A stretch of 64,000 bases of DNA from Diorhabda sublineata (lineage: Eukaryota; Arthropoda; Insecta; Coleoptera; Chrysomelidae): assembly GCF_026230105.1 (NCBI RefSeq), contig NC_079480.1, positions 24,904,488 through 24,968,487 on the forward strand. The letters run 5' to 3'. Positions 1 to 11,752 of this stretch are shown here, piece by piece (position 1 is the stretch's first letter; every line of letters starts with the position of its first letter). The position numbers and the translations under genes were made by a program. Below the pieces are notes generated by a model. The model made no database searches and was not told where the DNA came from. It worked only from the letters and a program-made list of their open reading frames with translations.

Positions 1-404
1 CATTGCTCTTTCCCACTGCTTGCATGGTAGGTTGGCTATGGGATGGTTTTCCAATTTCGAAATGTATCTACATCTAAGTATAAGTACACTACCGCGTGGT
101 ATTCCAGCTGCAATTTCTAGAAGTTCGGAGAAGGCTACTTGCTTGATTCTCAAATATCTTTTCCATGTATGAATTTTGTTCATTGTTTTGGAAAAAAAGC
201 TGGAACTTCTGTATCAAACGATAAGGCCATATTAAGAGAAAATCTAGTAAAAATGTTTTTGTTTTCTCAATATTTTTAAACATCGTTATTTCTAAATTGA
301 ACATTGGTGATTATGGATAATTTATGGTTTTAGTGTCATGACTAAGTGTGTTTCAAATAGTTTAGATATGACAGCAATAAGATGTGTACCTAAGATGATG
401 CTGC
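1..404. other. non-coding, nothing recognised
   Basis: AT-rich sequence with only short chance reading frames on both strands. No splice sites with coding-like flanks and no transposon motif were found. Confidence 0.5.
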
Positions 405-785
405 ATGTGGTGGTTCCCTTGGTCACCAATTCTATTAGTGCGCTTAGGTAAGCAGATGGTCGGGCTATCAATGCCAGGGTATAAAGTGGACAGCAAATGC
501 GAATATATGAGGTTTTATCTGAGAAATATCCAGGTTTCCTTAGCCGAAAGCAAACTCACTCAAAACAAAATAATGCTATACCATAAACTAGGAAAGTTGG
601 TGGTATTAAACACCTACCACTTCTACCATTCAGATTACTATTTATTTAGATCCATGGTGAAATTATTGTGTGGCAAAAATTTTGACTCCAAGCGAGATGT
701 TGAAAATGCAGTGCAATATTTTTTTGCATCTAAGAATAATAAAACCATGGTCTCAAAGAGCTTGTTGAACATAAGATTTATATAA
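405..785 (+). pseudogene. mariner-family transposase remnant (C-terminal half)
   Basis: The 126-residue open frame ends in a segment typical of the mariner transposase C-terminus: SDYYLFRSM, then GKNFDS and a FFASK block. In intact relatives the third catalytic Asp lies in the APSDYYLF region, and here the residues around it are altered. Just upstream, in another frame (about 466-560), lies YEVLSEKYPGFLSRKQ, which corresponds to the mariner linker before the second catalytic Asp, so a frameshift separates the two halves. The HDNA block holding the second Asp is not readable and the N-terminal DNA-binding half is absent. Assignment to mariner is fairly safe. The copy cannot be active. Confidence 0.7.
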
Positions 786-826
786 GATATATATTTATAT
801 TATATTATATTATATTATATTTATAT
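786..826. repeat. (ATATT)n-type microsatellite
   Basis: Short run of TATAT/TATATT units directly after the mariner remnant. Confidence 0.7.
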
Positions 827-1479
827 TGAAGTAAAAAAAAATTGATATCATAATTTTCTTAGACTGATGACATATGATTCAGAGCACTACCAAATGTCTC
901 CGTATACCTGAGCATAAGATATTCATATTGTTATAAACGCATTTCCGCACATACGCTACCCTTATTAATTTTTTCCGCATCCATATAATCAAAAATTCAC
1001 CAGCATTCAAGAAATTTTGTAGAACTCCGTTTGGATTTTATCTCATTTGAAAAGTGGCAGTGAGAAGCGTTGTAAGAAGCAACGCAGTACATTCATTTCT
1101 ATTCAATTCCCAATGGCAATTATTCGCTGTCTAACTGACACTGATGGACTTTGGATTCGGAGGAACTTGACAAATTCTGATAAAATATTGTACGGAGGGA
1201 TGAAGGGTTGTTACAAACAACTTGTTTATTTCCTAGCTAGTTCGATTGGACCTACAGTGGAAATGAAAAGGTGGGGTTGGTAGATTTAATTGGTTAACTT
1301 GAAGAGTTCATAAATATAACCATTTTTTAATCCTGATAAATTTATAATAACCACGAATATCGATAGTACTGGAATATGTTGGTCAAAAATATATTTTAGA
1401 TTCCAGTATTTAATATCTTCTTGGGATATTTTAATGCAAATTAAATAGCTATCTCAGACAGAGTGGGCGGTATTGTCGG
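827..1479. other. non-coding; unrecognised 78-codon frame inside
   Basis: Contains a plus-strand frame at 1047-1283 with no motif I recognise. Its composition matches the surroundings and it has no splice or promoter context, so I do not call it a gene. Confidence 0.4.
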
Positions 1480-2265
1480 TAAAGTTAACGATTGATATCA
1501 AGTCATGCCTTACCAACAGAAGTCAGCTTGTGAGGGTTCATACAACGATGTCCCCTTGCAAGTCAATAGAATGTGGAGTGCCCCAAGGCTCAGTACTTGG
1601 TCCTATTTTTTTCTGTTTATAAACGACATCGCGGTATAGTATATCTATTTGCAGACGACAGTAGTTTCTTTTGGAGCAACCTTGATCTCACGGCACTTCA
1701 TAGAACTATATACAGTGACCTAATCAACCTTAAATAATGGAGCGATTCTAATCTTCTGTATCCTAACGTTCTTAAAACCAAAATTTAATTAGATAAAAAT
1801 ACATTGCAGCCTTCTTTATTAAATAACTGCTCTTCCCTTCTGGGGTACATGTGGTGCGACTCAATTTGAGCGAATCTTCAAACTACAAAAGAGAGCTGTT
1901 AGATATTTATTCGGACTAAACATCAGGGCTCACTGCATGGAATTATTTAACTAATTAAAAATTCTGACTTTTCACGGCTATCTACTTAGGAACGGATAGT
2001 ACGACTTTTACCTCCCTACTCCACGTTTAGAATTAGTTAAGTGCTCAATATTTACAATGCAAAAATATGCACAATCACTTGCCAATTGAAATTTTGCTTT
2101 CGACTTATATAGTAATTATTACCTATTACTATTACCTGTAATTTTGTTACTCATTGTGATTTTCTTGTATTTGTATCTATATTTAGTTATTTTTATGTTT
2201 GTGTTTTAGTTTTCACAAACTTTTGTCTACAAATTGTCACAATAAAGCATTTCTCTCTCATATAT
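1480..2265 (+). pseudogene. LINE reverse transcriptase remnant (jockey/CR1-like) with 3' tail
   Basis: Broken plus-strand reading frames carry reverse-transcriptase motifs in order: the GVPQGSVLGP block at about 1574-1605, an INDIA segment, then FADDSS at about 1644-1662, the catalytic YxDD-type box in its FADD form. After a deletion, the thumb-region peptide ERIFKLQKRAVRYLFGL follows at about 1870-1920. Stops and frameshifts interrupt every block. The tail at 2150-2260 is T-rich and ends with AATAAAG, a polyadenylation signal. A second copy of this 3' portion lies on the minus strand at 28790-29400. The clade is uncertain between jockey-like and CR1-like. Confidence 0.75.
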
Positions 2266-2384
2266 CACGCAGAATAAATTTCGTTAGAAATCATACCCAG
2301 TGAAATCTCGATCACTGACAGAAAGTTTCATTCATGTAACGAGATCAATTTTCTCGCAATTACATCCTTATATTTACTAGAAAT

Positions 2385-2905
2385 GTCGCATTGAACAAGC
2401 CCGACAGGCATTTTTGACGATTCGAAGAGTGCTTACTTGTCCCGATTCTGATCTTAACATACGACTGAGGTTCGTGAAGTGCTACGTTTAGTCGGTGCTT
2501 CTCTACAGCATGGAAGGCTGGACATTGAAGCCGACTGCGATTAACCAGTTTGGAATCTCTCGAGATGTGGCTGTACTGCAGAATCTATCCTTGGACGGCT
2601 TGATGGAAAAACAAAGAAATTCTGAGACGAATCGGCAAACAACATGATTCATTTGAATTAATTGAGAAGAGAAAAAGGGCGTACCTAGGGCATATTATGC
2701 AAAATAAGAAATAACAATTTTTGCACCTATTGATCAAAGGTAAAATTGGAGGAGAGAGAGGGATCGGAAGGTAGGAAATATTTTGGCTGCGAAACATCAG
2801 GCAGTCGAGAGGACTACACGATATAAAATCCTTAATACACACCGCAAGAAATAGAGAAGCGATGAAAAATCGGGTACATCCATTAGTAGATATGCATTGA
2901 AAGAA
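2385..2905 (+). pseudogene. RTE-like LINE C-terminal remnant
   Basis: Frames with several shifts spell the C-terminal part of an insect endonuclease-reverse transcriptase: EQARQAFLTI, then RLRFVKCYV, SVLLYSMEGWTL, YLGHIMQNKK, IKGKIGGERG and WLRNIRQSRGL. These blocks fall downstream of the reverse-transcriptase active site in this family, in the region around an arginine-rich linker. The start and the polymerase core are missing, consistent with 5' truncation during target-primed insertion. It lies directly after the other LINE tail in the same orientation but is a different family. Confidence 0.75.
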
Positions 2906-3104
2906 GAAGATTTAGTAATATTCTTCATTTCTCAGTTTTATTAACCATAAAATCATATCTAATAGTTCTTTTTTGCTATTAATAATCATTCTTTCATGAC
3001 TTTTGCATCCTTTTCAAGTTATTTTTAACGGATTAATTTAACGGTTTTTCTCTTGAATATAAATTGGTAATATGAATTTTTTCACCACAACAATCTACAA
3101 TGAA

Positions 3105-3499
3105 TTTTTAGACGACGCCAACTGAAAGTTGTTCGTTCTGTATTCATTTAAATACCAAAAGTTGCGTTTTGATTGCTCCATGTAGTAAAAATGACAGTTC
3201 CGTACTGAAAAACACTTTCGGGACGCTCTGGAGTAGACAACTTTAACTTGCTTAAACGTGACTCTAGCCACGTCAATGTTGACAGTTGACAGTTTCATTT
3301 CGATGATTTTGCATAACCTTAAATTTTCAATTTTCTGAAATTATTTGTTTTATCCGAAGTTTTATCTTATGCGTCGTTTAAAAAATGTTGTGTACGCCGC
3401 GGCTGAAATACTACTCGTCTGTTGCTCGCCTCGCTTCGCTCGTCTCGTCAGACTCGTCCAGCAAAGTAGTACTTTCAGTCCTTGGCATACAAATAACTA
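3105..3499. mobile_element. Crypton-type derivative without coding region
   Basis: This segment matches both ends of the larger element at 55986-56751 but lacks its central coding part. The left end is TTTTTAGACGACGCC. At 3371-3385 stands its inverse, GCGTCGTTTAAAAAA, followed by a 115-bp palindromic block (3386-3499) also shared with the 56-kb copy. The deletion junction lies near 3368. A non-autonomous deletion derivative of the same family is the simplest reading. Confidence 0.65.
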
Positions 3500-3925
3500 A
3501 TGATGTGAGTGAGCGTTGGATATAATTAGTTTTATCACTATAACTTAATCCCCAGACAGTCGGAAATATTGAACAATTTGTTTCTTATCAAACTCAACTA
3601 CTAATAAATTGTTATGTAGAAATTCTGTAATGCTAGGGAGTTGTTATACAAAGTTACGAACTTATAATGACTAGAAATCGATATCCATTCTCTATCAAAT
3701 TCAAACCGTCTCCGAGAATTCTTATTAAGAATATCATATTCCTCCAAAAACAAAACTAATCAAGTTTTTAATTCAGCATGAATCGATACCCTTCGTTCCT
3801 ATCGAAGTAAACATATTTCCTCCCTTGACAGGCGATATCAACTTCGAGATATTAATTCCACTGCACCAGTTTCTCAGAATTTTTGCATATCCTTAGCAAG
3901 ACAGATTTACTTGTTATCTACCCTA
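3500..3925. other. non-coding, nothing recognised
   Basis: No reading frame or repeat motif of note. Confidence 0.4.
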
Positions 3926-4427
3926 AGCTATATTTCACAGATGACTGAATTCAAGAAAGATCAGTGCCGCGTTTGTGTCTCGAGAAAGAGATAGGTAGTT
4001 GATCACTGTCGCTCGGCAACCAACTCAAATGGCAATTAGCAATTAACTCACTCGCTCTGTATGTATGTGTGAATCAACACCCCATGGCTTTGAGTAATGT
4101 TACCCTCTCTGCTCTATTACTGGACTTTCACCGTTGCGTTTACAAGATAAACAAGTCTCTTATATAGTCCAGGTACTTTGAAATTAAATATTTTCTTCTT
4201 GTAGAAAACATTGATAAAAATAGGTTATTTGGGTCAATTGAGGTAACTTCAAACCCTAAAATTTTTCATACCTATATCGATTTCGAATCAAAACTGTCGG
4301 TATATTGAATTTTCTCAAGTTAATTCGTGTAAAACCCAATTATAGAGGTTCTATTAATACGTGAAATTGTTAAAAATTGGTTCTGTTCATCGACTTTCTC
4401 AATGATTTGTCTCTATGCCTCTAATAT
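3926..4427. repeat. dispersed repeat, copy 1 of 2
   Basis: About 500 bp that recur in the same orientation at 14303-14791 with high identity and a few short indels (for example an extra TATATAGTCCAGGTAC stretch near 4160-4175 here). Both copies start at AGCTATATTTCACAG and end near CTCTAATAT. No terminal inverted repeats, poly(A) tail or coding motif were seen, so the class is unknown. Confidence 0.8.
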
Positions 4428-4559
4428 ATAATATGTCGAAATGTACCAAATACTTTCAGTTTGTAAGATTACCTTGTAATGTGTGAGTTATTTAAATATT
4501 ATTCCAGGTGTTCTGAGAACACTGTGAAGCCGGTCGTGTTCGGTTATGATTGAGGTCTA

Positions 4560-4985
4560 AAAATTAATGAGTTCGCAGCGTACCAACACCTGTACGAATC
4601 GCAGCTGAAGAACCGAAGTACGAAGAGGTTCTTCAAGAGTACGAGATAGACCTTCCCTGATTTGTTCGATTCTCTTATCCAGCACCAAAGAACTTGATGG
4701 AATGTTTGTGGATTAACCCTTTAGAAAACCTTAGTACAAGCCTTGACTGCTGCTCTTGAATTTGATACAGCCGCGAAAGCTTCGGAATATAACGAGAATG
4801 GAACTATACAAGAAGAAGGTGACGAGACTGAACCAGATCATCAACTTGTTGAAAGGTACGGTTAACAAGAAGCCGAAAAAAAGCAAATGTCGGAATTGTG
4901 GTGAGACGAGGCATGTACGCAGTTCATGTAAGCGTTCCGAAACTTCCGCAAACAACAAAATCCAGTTACAGGGAAAACAATAACA
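4560..4985 (+). pseudogene. Ty3/Gypsy-like gag remnant with CCHC zinc knuckle
   Basis: Three frames together resemble an insect LTR-retrotransposon Gag. A capsid-like stretch (QLKNRSTK and onward, about 4600-4700) is followed by an ALEFDTAAKAS motif at about 4732-4790. After a frameshift comes a nucleic-acid-binding knuckle at 4885-4930 with the pattern C-x2-C-x4-H-x4-C. Gag packages the element RNA in virus-like particles. No pol or LTR was identified nearby. A related gag knuckle plus protease lies on the minus strand at 21110-21490, so the family has at least two remnants here. Confidence 0.7.
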
Positions 4986-5164
4986 AGTCGCTTACAAGAA
5001 GGCTCATAACTTTGTTTTCCACTACTATAGTCACCGAAAGGCCGGCACCATGTCTGGACATCCGTACCCAGCATCTACATGCGGTCAACAGCAGAGAATT
5101 AATTAATTTTCGCATTTGTTTTCGGTTGTAACGTAGTTTGTTTGAATAAAAATAAATTTTTGTT

Positions 5165-5365
5165 GTTGAAAGTTCATTAAGAGTAATCAAAATTGCATGA
5201 TTTGAATCACATTCTGCGGAAGACTGTCCCATTCGTGTACCAGTATATCGTGAAACTCTTTAGAATTTATAGGAGCTGGCACATGTTTCAGTAAAACGTC
5301 TCCCTATCTTATTCCAAATGTGTTCAATGGGATTGAAATCTGGACTGCACGCAGATCAAATAAAT
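5165..5365 (-). pseudogene. Tc1-like transposase C-terminal remnant
   Basis: Read on the minus strand, SPDFNPIEHIWNKIGRR gives the WPxxSPDLNPIE block, with the third acidic catalytic residue as E. A frameshift then leads to EFHDILVHEWDSLPQ, the usual C-terminal block of this Tc1 branch. Nothing upstream of the SPDFNPIE block is preserved, so this is a short 3' relic. Confidence 0.75.
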
Positions 5366-7139
5366 CCATGGTGAAGAGATATCGATTCGAGTGAAAAATA
5401 TTTTCGTGTGTCTGCTGAAATTATGTATGTCAGTATACTTCAAAATTGTTATACACGTTCAGTTAACCTAAATCATGTTCTCTTCTCATATTTTTTCCAA
5501 ATTTTCGAGTCGCTTTTCTATGTGCTCCGTTTTTTTTATATCATAATTATAATAGAAGTTTTATGTGGTGTTTAAAACTTGTATCTTCTGTAGTTGCTAC
5601 ATTATAGGTTAATTTCCGTTTCAAATATTGGAATCAATTGTCCAATATTAGGTATTGACCCTTATTTATTCAATCAGTTTATAGATTTTTCTTAATAGTT
5701 CACATTTTCCTTTTATATACAAGTTCAGTTCGTTTGGTGCCGTTCCTCTTCACTTGTCAAATTTTAAAACTATACAATCACTCACAAATCCATTTCAGGA
5801 TAATGATTTTCTCCCAAGCTACTCTTTTGAATGCGATATAACGTAGTGTAGACAAACCAGTGTAGCTGTGTCTTATATTTGTATAGAGACTGTTTTTTTT
5901 TGTTTTGCTGTAAAAATGATCGTAAAAACAGAACAACGGATTGTTGTCAAATTTCACGTAAAAATTTGGTAAAACTTCAACTGAAATTTATAATTTATGG
6001 AAGTAAGTGTATAGCAATGGATATTTGTCGAGTTCACGTGAACGTGTCGCCTCTCCACGTCAAAAAATGATGAAAATATCGAACAACAAGGCAAATGACT
6101 CATTAGGAGAGTTAAGAATGTATGACGAATCAATCATGCATCAAAATAAAGCAGATTTGAGTTTATTGAGGCTGTATCAAAATAAAATGTTTCATATCAC
6201 CAGCCTCGTTATTTAATACCCAATCCTCGTATTTTGAAATTAATTATTTCATATGAAAAAGGCTAGAAAAAACTACCAATAATAAATTAGAATAAAAATA
6301 AAATTTATTATAGAAGTGTTTAAGTGACGTAACTTTTGTGTTATGTCTTTATCAAGATGAGATTCGACGAATAAATATTCTGATCATTTTTCACGGCAAT
6401 ATTCTCCATTTCCCATAAATTCTGTAGTATGATACATCAACAGCACTTTACTATTACAAACTCGATTTAAATCTCATTTTCCTCCTGATTTTCGACTTAC
6501 ATCTAAGTCGTAAAGTTTAGAATCCCATTGGAAAGTGTCACATGTAATTCCAAGAACACGACTAGATGATAGAGATGTACAGTTAATTTAGGAAGTGTTG
6601 AGAGGTAGGAAAAAACAAGAAAACTCGAAGCGGTTTCGGACAGTAATCTAAATTGAGCAGGGTTAAATTGAGTGCTGGGGCGCTCCAGAGCCGGTACAGT
6701 GAAGATAATGAATGTTTATCGAATTGAATCTCAGCATTTGCTATTAAAATAGAGAATGTCTGGTATCTGCAATTCTTTTATGAGGAAATTATTTCCACGA
6801 AATAGATGGCTTCTAATATTTCACTTCCTATATAGTAATAAAATTTTAACGAAAAAATATTTTTAGTTCGTAAATAGTTGCTTCAAATATTTCTACTTCT
6901 TTTTCCAATTTCATTGATTTCTCGTATTCTCTTTCTTATTATGAACATGGTTGTTGATCTTTCAAAGTTTTGTTATTTCTTTTATCTCTCTTCATATTTC
7001 AAAAGGGTTTCTGTATAGCACCAGCTCGCAATCTACCTGACTCTACCACCGATCTCACAAAAAACGTCACGTCTGGCTTACTTTAAATTTTGTGTTGTGA
7101 TTGAGATGAAAAGTTTCTGAGATAGTCAACTGAATGTCA
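5366..7139. other. long non-coding stretch
   Basis: AT-rich. Short frames at 5879-6216 have no recognisable content. A more GC-rich patch at 6655-6710 has no splice-site context on either strand. I see no gene or element. Confidence 0.4.
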
Positions 7140-7470
7140 AAATTCGTACTACTACGAGTTGATAACTGAGGTTGTAGACCCACATTTTATATTTACAATA
7201 TTCACCATAAAATTTTGCATGCGTTGAAACCAAATGTCGAAGTATTTTTTCCGATTGAGAAACCTCCGAAACAAGTGATTTGGAAACATCAACTTCTTCA
7301 GGTATAGAAAAACGTTGCCTTCGCAATTTATTTTTAATATTTCTAATATCTGTAAACAACTCAAATAACAATCGAATGACAACACGTTCTAAATACGTTC
7401 ACTATTAAAAATGTCAAATTTCATTATGGTGATGTCAGATTTGACATCAGTGTTGCCATATGTCCAAGCT
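7140..7470 (-). pseudogene. mariner remnant: C-terminus joined to 5' flank
   Basis: Minus-strand frames read LRRQRFSIPEEVDV and SEVSQSE, then in a second frame KKYFDIWFQRMQ. This matches the mariner C-terminal pattern of a GQRFSTPEE-like block followed by a FDNWF-RMQKCID-like block. Immediately upstream on the minus strand (7340-7470) the sequence matches 14997-15125, which flanks the N-terminal part of the mariner copy at 14.8 kb. The copy therefore appears to have lost the middle of the transposase by internal deletion. Stops and a frameshift make it inactive. Confidence 0.65.
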
Positions 7471-7764
7471 TAGTAGCAGCCCTTGTATACCGAGCAGGCG
7501 ACTTAGAACGGGAATTTGTTATATTAAGTCTTCGGGAAAATTATAACAAAATTGGTCCTGAGAGTCAGGTCGAAATTATTTACAGAATTATAGATCCACC
7601 ACTTGAGAAAATATCAAATTATATAAACAGACATTAACCAATTGCAAATTTGAGAAGAAGCTTGAAAGTTCAAGTATATTTTTTGAAAGTTAATAAAATT
7701 GACATCAAAATAGTGAAAACACCATGTCAATATCTTTTTGATTTCCCGAGTTATCTTGAAAAAC

Positions 7765-8345
7765 GGCTACATTCGAATGCTCCCCTTCAATATACTCCCC
7801 ATCACTCGCCACACACCTTTCCATACGTTTTTTCCATTGATCGAAGCAGTGCTGGAAGTCTTCTTTGGTGAGGGCCTTTATGAGCTCTGCCGTTTATTGC
7901 TTTACCGCTTCCATCAACTCAAATCGGATCCCTGACCAAGCAGATCTTTTTCTAATCTTTCAAGGAAATCTGAGTAGACCCGTTGACGCAAGAGCTTTTG
8001 GTCAAGAGTCAGATTTTTTGGCACAAACTTCCCACAGACTTTTGTCATATGTAATTCCTCGTGTGAAGTTTTTCCAACCGTTTCTTTATCGGCGTTTATA
8101 GCCTTGGCAATCATCCAGATGCTCATTCGACGATCTGCACGCACAATTTGTTTGATTTTGGTCACTGCTTTAGGGATTGAAACAGTCACAGGGCAACCTG
8201 GGCGCTGGTCATCTTCAGTGCTTTCTCGGCCCTCACTAAAGCGCTTACACCACTCAAAAACTTATGCACGAGATATAAAATTGTCTCCATAGGCCTCATG
8301 TAACAATTTAGAGCACTCAGTCGCAGTTTTTTTTTAATTTAACAA
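7765..8345 (-). pseudogene. internally deleted mariner transposase
   Basis: The minus strand begins with the N-terminal helix-turn-helix region of a mariner transposase: CSKLLHEAYGDNF, FEWCKRFSEGRESTEDDQRP, then IKQIVRADRRMSIWMIA and MTKVCGKFVPKNLT, ending at SDFLERLEKDL near 7935. The reading then jumps directly to the C-terminus, LTKEDFQHCFDQWKKRMERC, ending at a stop near 7765. The central catalytic domain with its first two Asp residues is missing, and one stop interrupts the N-terminal part. DNA-binding and C-terminal parts are well preserved. This is the structure expected of a non-autonomous deletion product. Confidence 0.85.
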
Positions 8346-9432
8346 ACCGCTACTGTACAAATACCATAATAGTGACGGAAACGTGTTTTGGGATGTGCAA
8401 AGACAAGATATCTGGACACCCAATGCACTAATCGTTTTTTACCTCACATGTCTAGGGTGCCATCTAGGCACGCAGTATCGTTATTTAATAGTCAGACCTC
8501 GTAGGCTCTTTAAAACTTTTCAATTATCTTCGCAAAGATTTAGTTGTATCGTTGAACATACTTCTACATCGACAATTATAAACTAATACAAAAGTCGGAA
8601 TACATAATCACAACGCGATCAACATTACACGCGAGAGTGTATACATGTATATATCTGTTATAATATATGTTGGACCCCATTATCTTTGCTATGAAAAGCT
8701 GAAATCAAACAAGTAATGGTACATACGACAAAATATGGTATACATACTAACTACAGGATACTTCATCCATCCATAACAATAAGAAAAAACTAGAGTTTTT
8801 GGAGGTTTAGATTTTTTCCTAGTCAAAAAATATAAAAAAAAATTAGAAAATTAATAAACGCATAATTATAAAAATTTTAACCGACTTTTAACCGAATTGA
8901 TAAAAAAAGGTTTTTATTAACATTTTTTTTTAAATTATTAAAATTAATTTTTTATTTTAAATATAATATTATCTTAATAATTAACAAAAATGGTTATAAA
9001 AAGATAATTATGTCACTAAATCTTTTACATACAATATTAAATAGTATATGAAAATTATTTAAATAAGCTGAAAAATAACTTTTCGAAAGAAAATTATATA
9101 AAAACATTATTATAATGAAAAAATATTGTCGATTTTTCTGATAATATTATCGAATTATTGACTACAGTTGTTAATATTTAAAAATTATTTATAAAATAAA
9201 TCATAATAACGTGGAAGAATTTATAGACATCGACAAAAAAATTAATTTTTGGTTAGGCTAGAAATTTTCTATTTTATGTGGATGTGCTCGATAATTCATA
9301 TTGGGTTGATTATCTAATTTTATGTGTTGTTTTCAAATATATATTTATATGAACTACATCGATAATTATTAAAATATTTAATAAATACAAATTGCACATG
9401 CTCATACATATAATACATGAATTATAACGTAC
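8346..9432. other. very AT-rich non-coding block (intron-like)
   Basis: From about 8780 to 9430 the sequence is almost entirely A and T with no usable frame. It would form the first intron of the candidate minus-strand gene that begins at 9491. Confidence 0.5.
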
Positions 9433-9491
9433 CTTGCAACCACGCGTTTGTTAGATGTTCCGGCAATATCATCTACACCTCTTTCTGCCAT
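9433..9491 (-). CDS. candidate first coding exon of an unknown minus-strand gene
   Basis: The minus strand has an ATG at 9491-9489 opening the peptide MAERGVDDIAGTSNKRVVA, followed by AG and a good splice donor, GTACGT, at 9432-9427. The exon is 59 nt (19 codons plus two bases), so it ends in phase 2. Its base composition is much more balanced than the flanks. Downstream on the minus strand lies a very AT-rich block that suits an intron, and upstream there is 5'-flank-like sequence. The peptide is hydrophilic with no motif I can assign. No continuing exon was identified between 9432 and 1, so the rest of the gene may lie outside the window. A chance ATG beside a chance donor remains possible. 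Confidence 0.45.
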
Positions 9492-9640
9492 AGTTATTTG
9501 AAAATACTTTCAGTCCACTTTAGCGGAACACAATGATAATAAAACTTCACAATGACAGCAATATAAGTATGTTGACACTGACAAATTAGAAAGTTGCGCA
9601 TCATAGGAAGCGCATCAAAAACGTAACGAGGTCATTCATC
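9492..9640 (-). promoter_or_regulatory. putative 5' UTR/promoter of the 9433-9491 exon
   Basis: On the minus strand this segment leads into the ATG at 9491. It contains TCAGTGT at 9581-9575, close to the arthropod initiator TCAKTY, and no clear TATA box. This is inference from context only. Confidence 0.2.
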
Positions 9641-10929
9641 GATAGATTTTACTCCTCACATTTTTCTCATACTGGGCCCCTTATATATGCAAATCTATTC
9701 TTAAGGAGTAAACTCCAAAAACAGCTAAAAATCCTAAGAGCAAATAGTAGCAAGTAAAAACTCAAATTGAAGTTGGATTTACCACGAGGTCGAAATGATT
9801 AGTATTACGGAAGTCAGCTGATCTGAGACGGTTGACTGTTAAGTCAAAAGTAACACAAATTGTAACTTCTGTGAGATCTTGTATGAAACAACCATCTAGC
9901 ATGCTTTTGATCAAGAAGAATTGCGTTTTGTATTGCATCGCACGTTTTCTTGCATCATACCAAGCTAGCTTAAGTTTCTGCCAACGTTCGACGGAGTATG
10001 AAGAGCTTTTGGAGCTTAAAAATCATATTTCAAACTCTTTGAGTTGCTTGGAAGGAAATGTACAACATATAAATTTATTTTTGGAATTTACAAACAAATC
10101 CTTTGGATTCATCAAAATAATATGAAAATAAGTATTTCAGATACCTCAAACTTGTTTATAGATTTTACTATATTTCTCGCGAGTTTTTGAAAATAAATTA
10201 AATATGTTCCAGTTCCGCTAGATAATTAATGTAATTATATAGCATAAAAACTCTTCCCCTTCAAAGTAAATGATGTTGACGATTCTATAAGGGCTTAATA
10301 TATACGATGATTAGTTTTCATATTGATATCTTCAATATTGAATACACTTATGATATCAATTTATTCTTGTCTATCGAGAAATAATTTTATAGTAACAACT
10401 TTACATTGAAAGATGCAAATATTAGTACCTTTGGTACTCTGATTAAAGGACTAGCTCGTATGCTTTTACATCTACTAATAAATTGAGTTTTCTGAAAGGC
10501 AGCGAGATTCAAAAGGTATGAATCAATTAGGCGAACGACATGACAAAGTGAATTTATTCTTATTGGGTAAGGTAGAAGCTAATATGCAATATCACTGAGA
10601 AGTGGAGTGAACAAAGCGAAGTTTTCTTGAAAGAAAAACGAATTTTTCTCTTGAATATGATTTAGATTGAAGAACTTGCTACGGAAACAATTTTAATTTT
10701 CATTTGAAAATTTAAAATTCATCACGTAGATATCCCGATATTCGTATTCTTCCTTATGGTTATTATAATGTTATCGTTAGAATTGAATAAATATCACTCT
10801 TGATATGATATTAAAATCATACAAAATATGAAATTATTCGAGACAAGTTAAAACAAGTTTTATTTCAAAAATTTAACATTCTACGATTAAAACCATGAAT
10901 ATATCTTTCATTTTTATACTGTTACGCTT
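9641..10929. other. non-coding; unrecognised 97-codon frame inside
   Basis: A plus-strand frame at 9832-10125 has a fairly even composition and a leucine/serine-rich C-terminal half, but no motif I recognise and no matching splice sites. It may be a decayed element. The rest is AT-rich with nothing of note. Confidence 0.35.
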
Positions 10930-11385
10930 TCTTTTAATCAAAGAAATCACCTCTGATTGCCACTAATTTTTTAACTTCACGTGGCATCATTTTTCTAACA
11001 CACTTTTTAGTATATTATTCCAAGAAGTTTGAAGAGCTTTCCAAAGATCATCCAAAGAACTGGGATTCAATTTTCAAGCTTTCTGATCCAGTTCATTGCG
11101 CAATAATTCTATTGGATTTAGATCTGGAGATTGTGGAGGCCATTTGATTATTTTTAGCTCACCAGTATCTTCTTTATTTTTTAAATAGCTGAGACAAAGT
11201 TTAGACGTGTGCTTTGGGTCATTATCTGGCTGAAACGCATACCCACGATCAATTAGGTGCATCGCAGAAGGGTTAGCATGCGTTTTTAATATGTAAAGAG
11301 AACCATTTCTGCTCAGGGTTCCTTTAATTCTTTAGATATCCCCCACACCATCATAGAGCCTTCATGTTTAACAGTTAGAGACGAA
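10930..11385 (-). pseudogene. Tc1-like transposase remnant with D38E-type spacing
   Basis: The minus strand reads EGSMMVWGIS near 11360, then FQPDNDPKHTSK, KWPPQSPDLNPIE and NELDQKA, and ends in a MMPREVKKLVAIRG-like tail near 10960. The aspartate of the PDND block and the glutamate of the NPIE block are present, with 38 residues between them rather than the 34 of classical Tc1. The first catalytic Asp region and the DNA-binding domain are not readable, and stops interrupt the frame. It is inactive. Confidence 0.8.
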
Positions 11386-11752
11386 ATTAACAATGAAAAA
11401 AATGATTTTTTTCTACTGAATATCAATAACTTACAATTTCCGGAGCAACACTGATGAGCAGATGTTTTTTAAAAGTTTTCAAATTTGTAATTAGCTGACA
11501 GGTATACTGGACTAAATTTTTTTTGTGAAACAGTTCAAACAATTATCTTTCAACTAATAGAAAAAATATTGATACCACTTCTGAATATGTTTTCTAGATC
11601 CTTGTTTGTTCACAGGTAAAGTTGGGGGCTAATAAATTCCCTAAGTAGAAAGATTTCATATTCTTTCATTTAGTTAACATTTGAGTTTCGAAGTAAATGG
11701 TTATGTGGTTTTTTTAACGACAAAAATGGTAAGCTGCGACAATTTTCCTGTC

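Noticed and set aside
1047..1283. 78-codon plus-strand frame
   Set aside because: No homologous motif recognised and no splice, promoter or poly(A) context.
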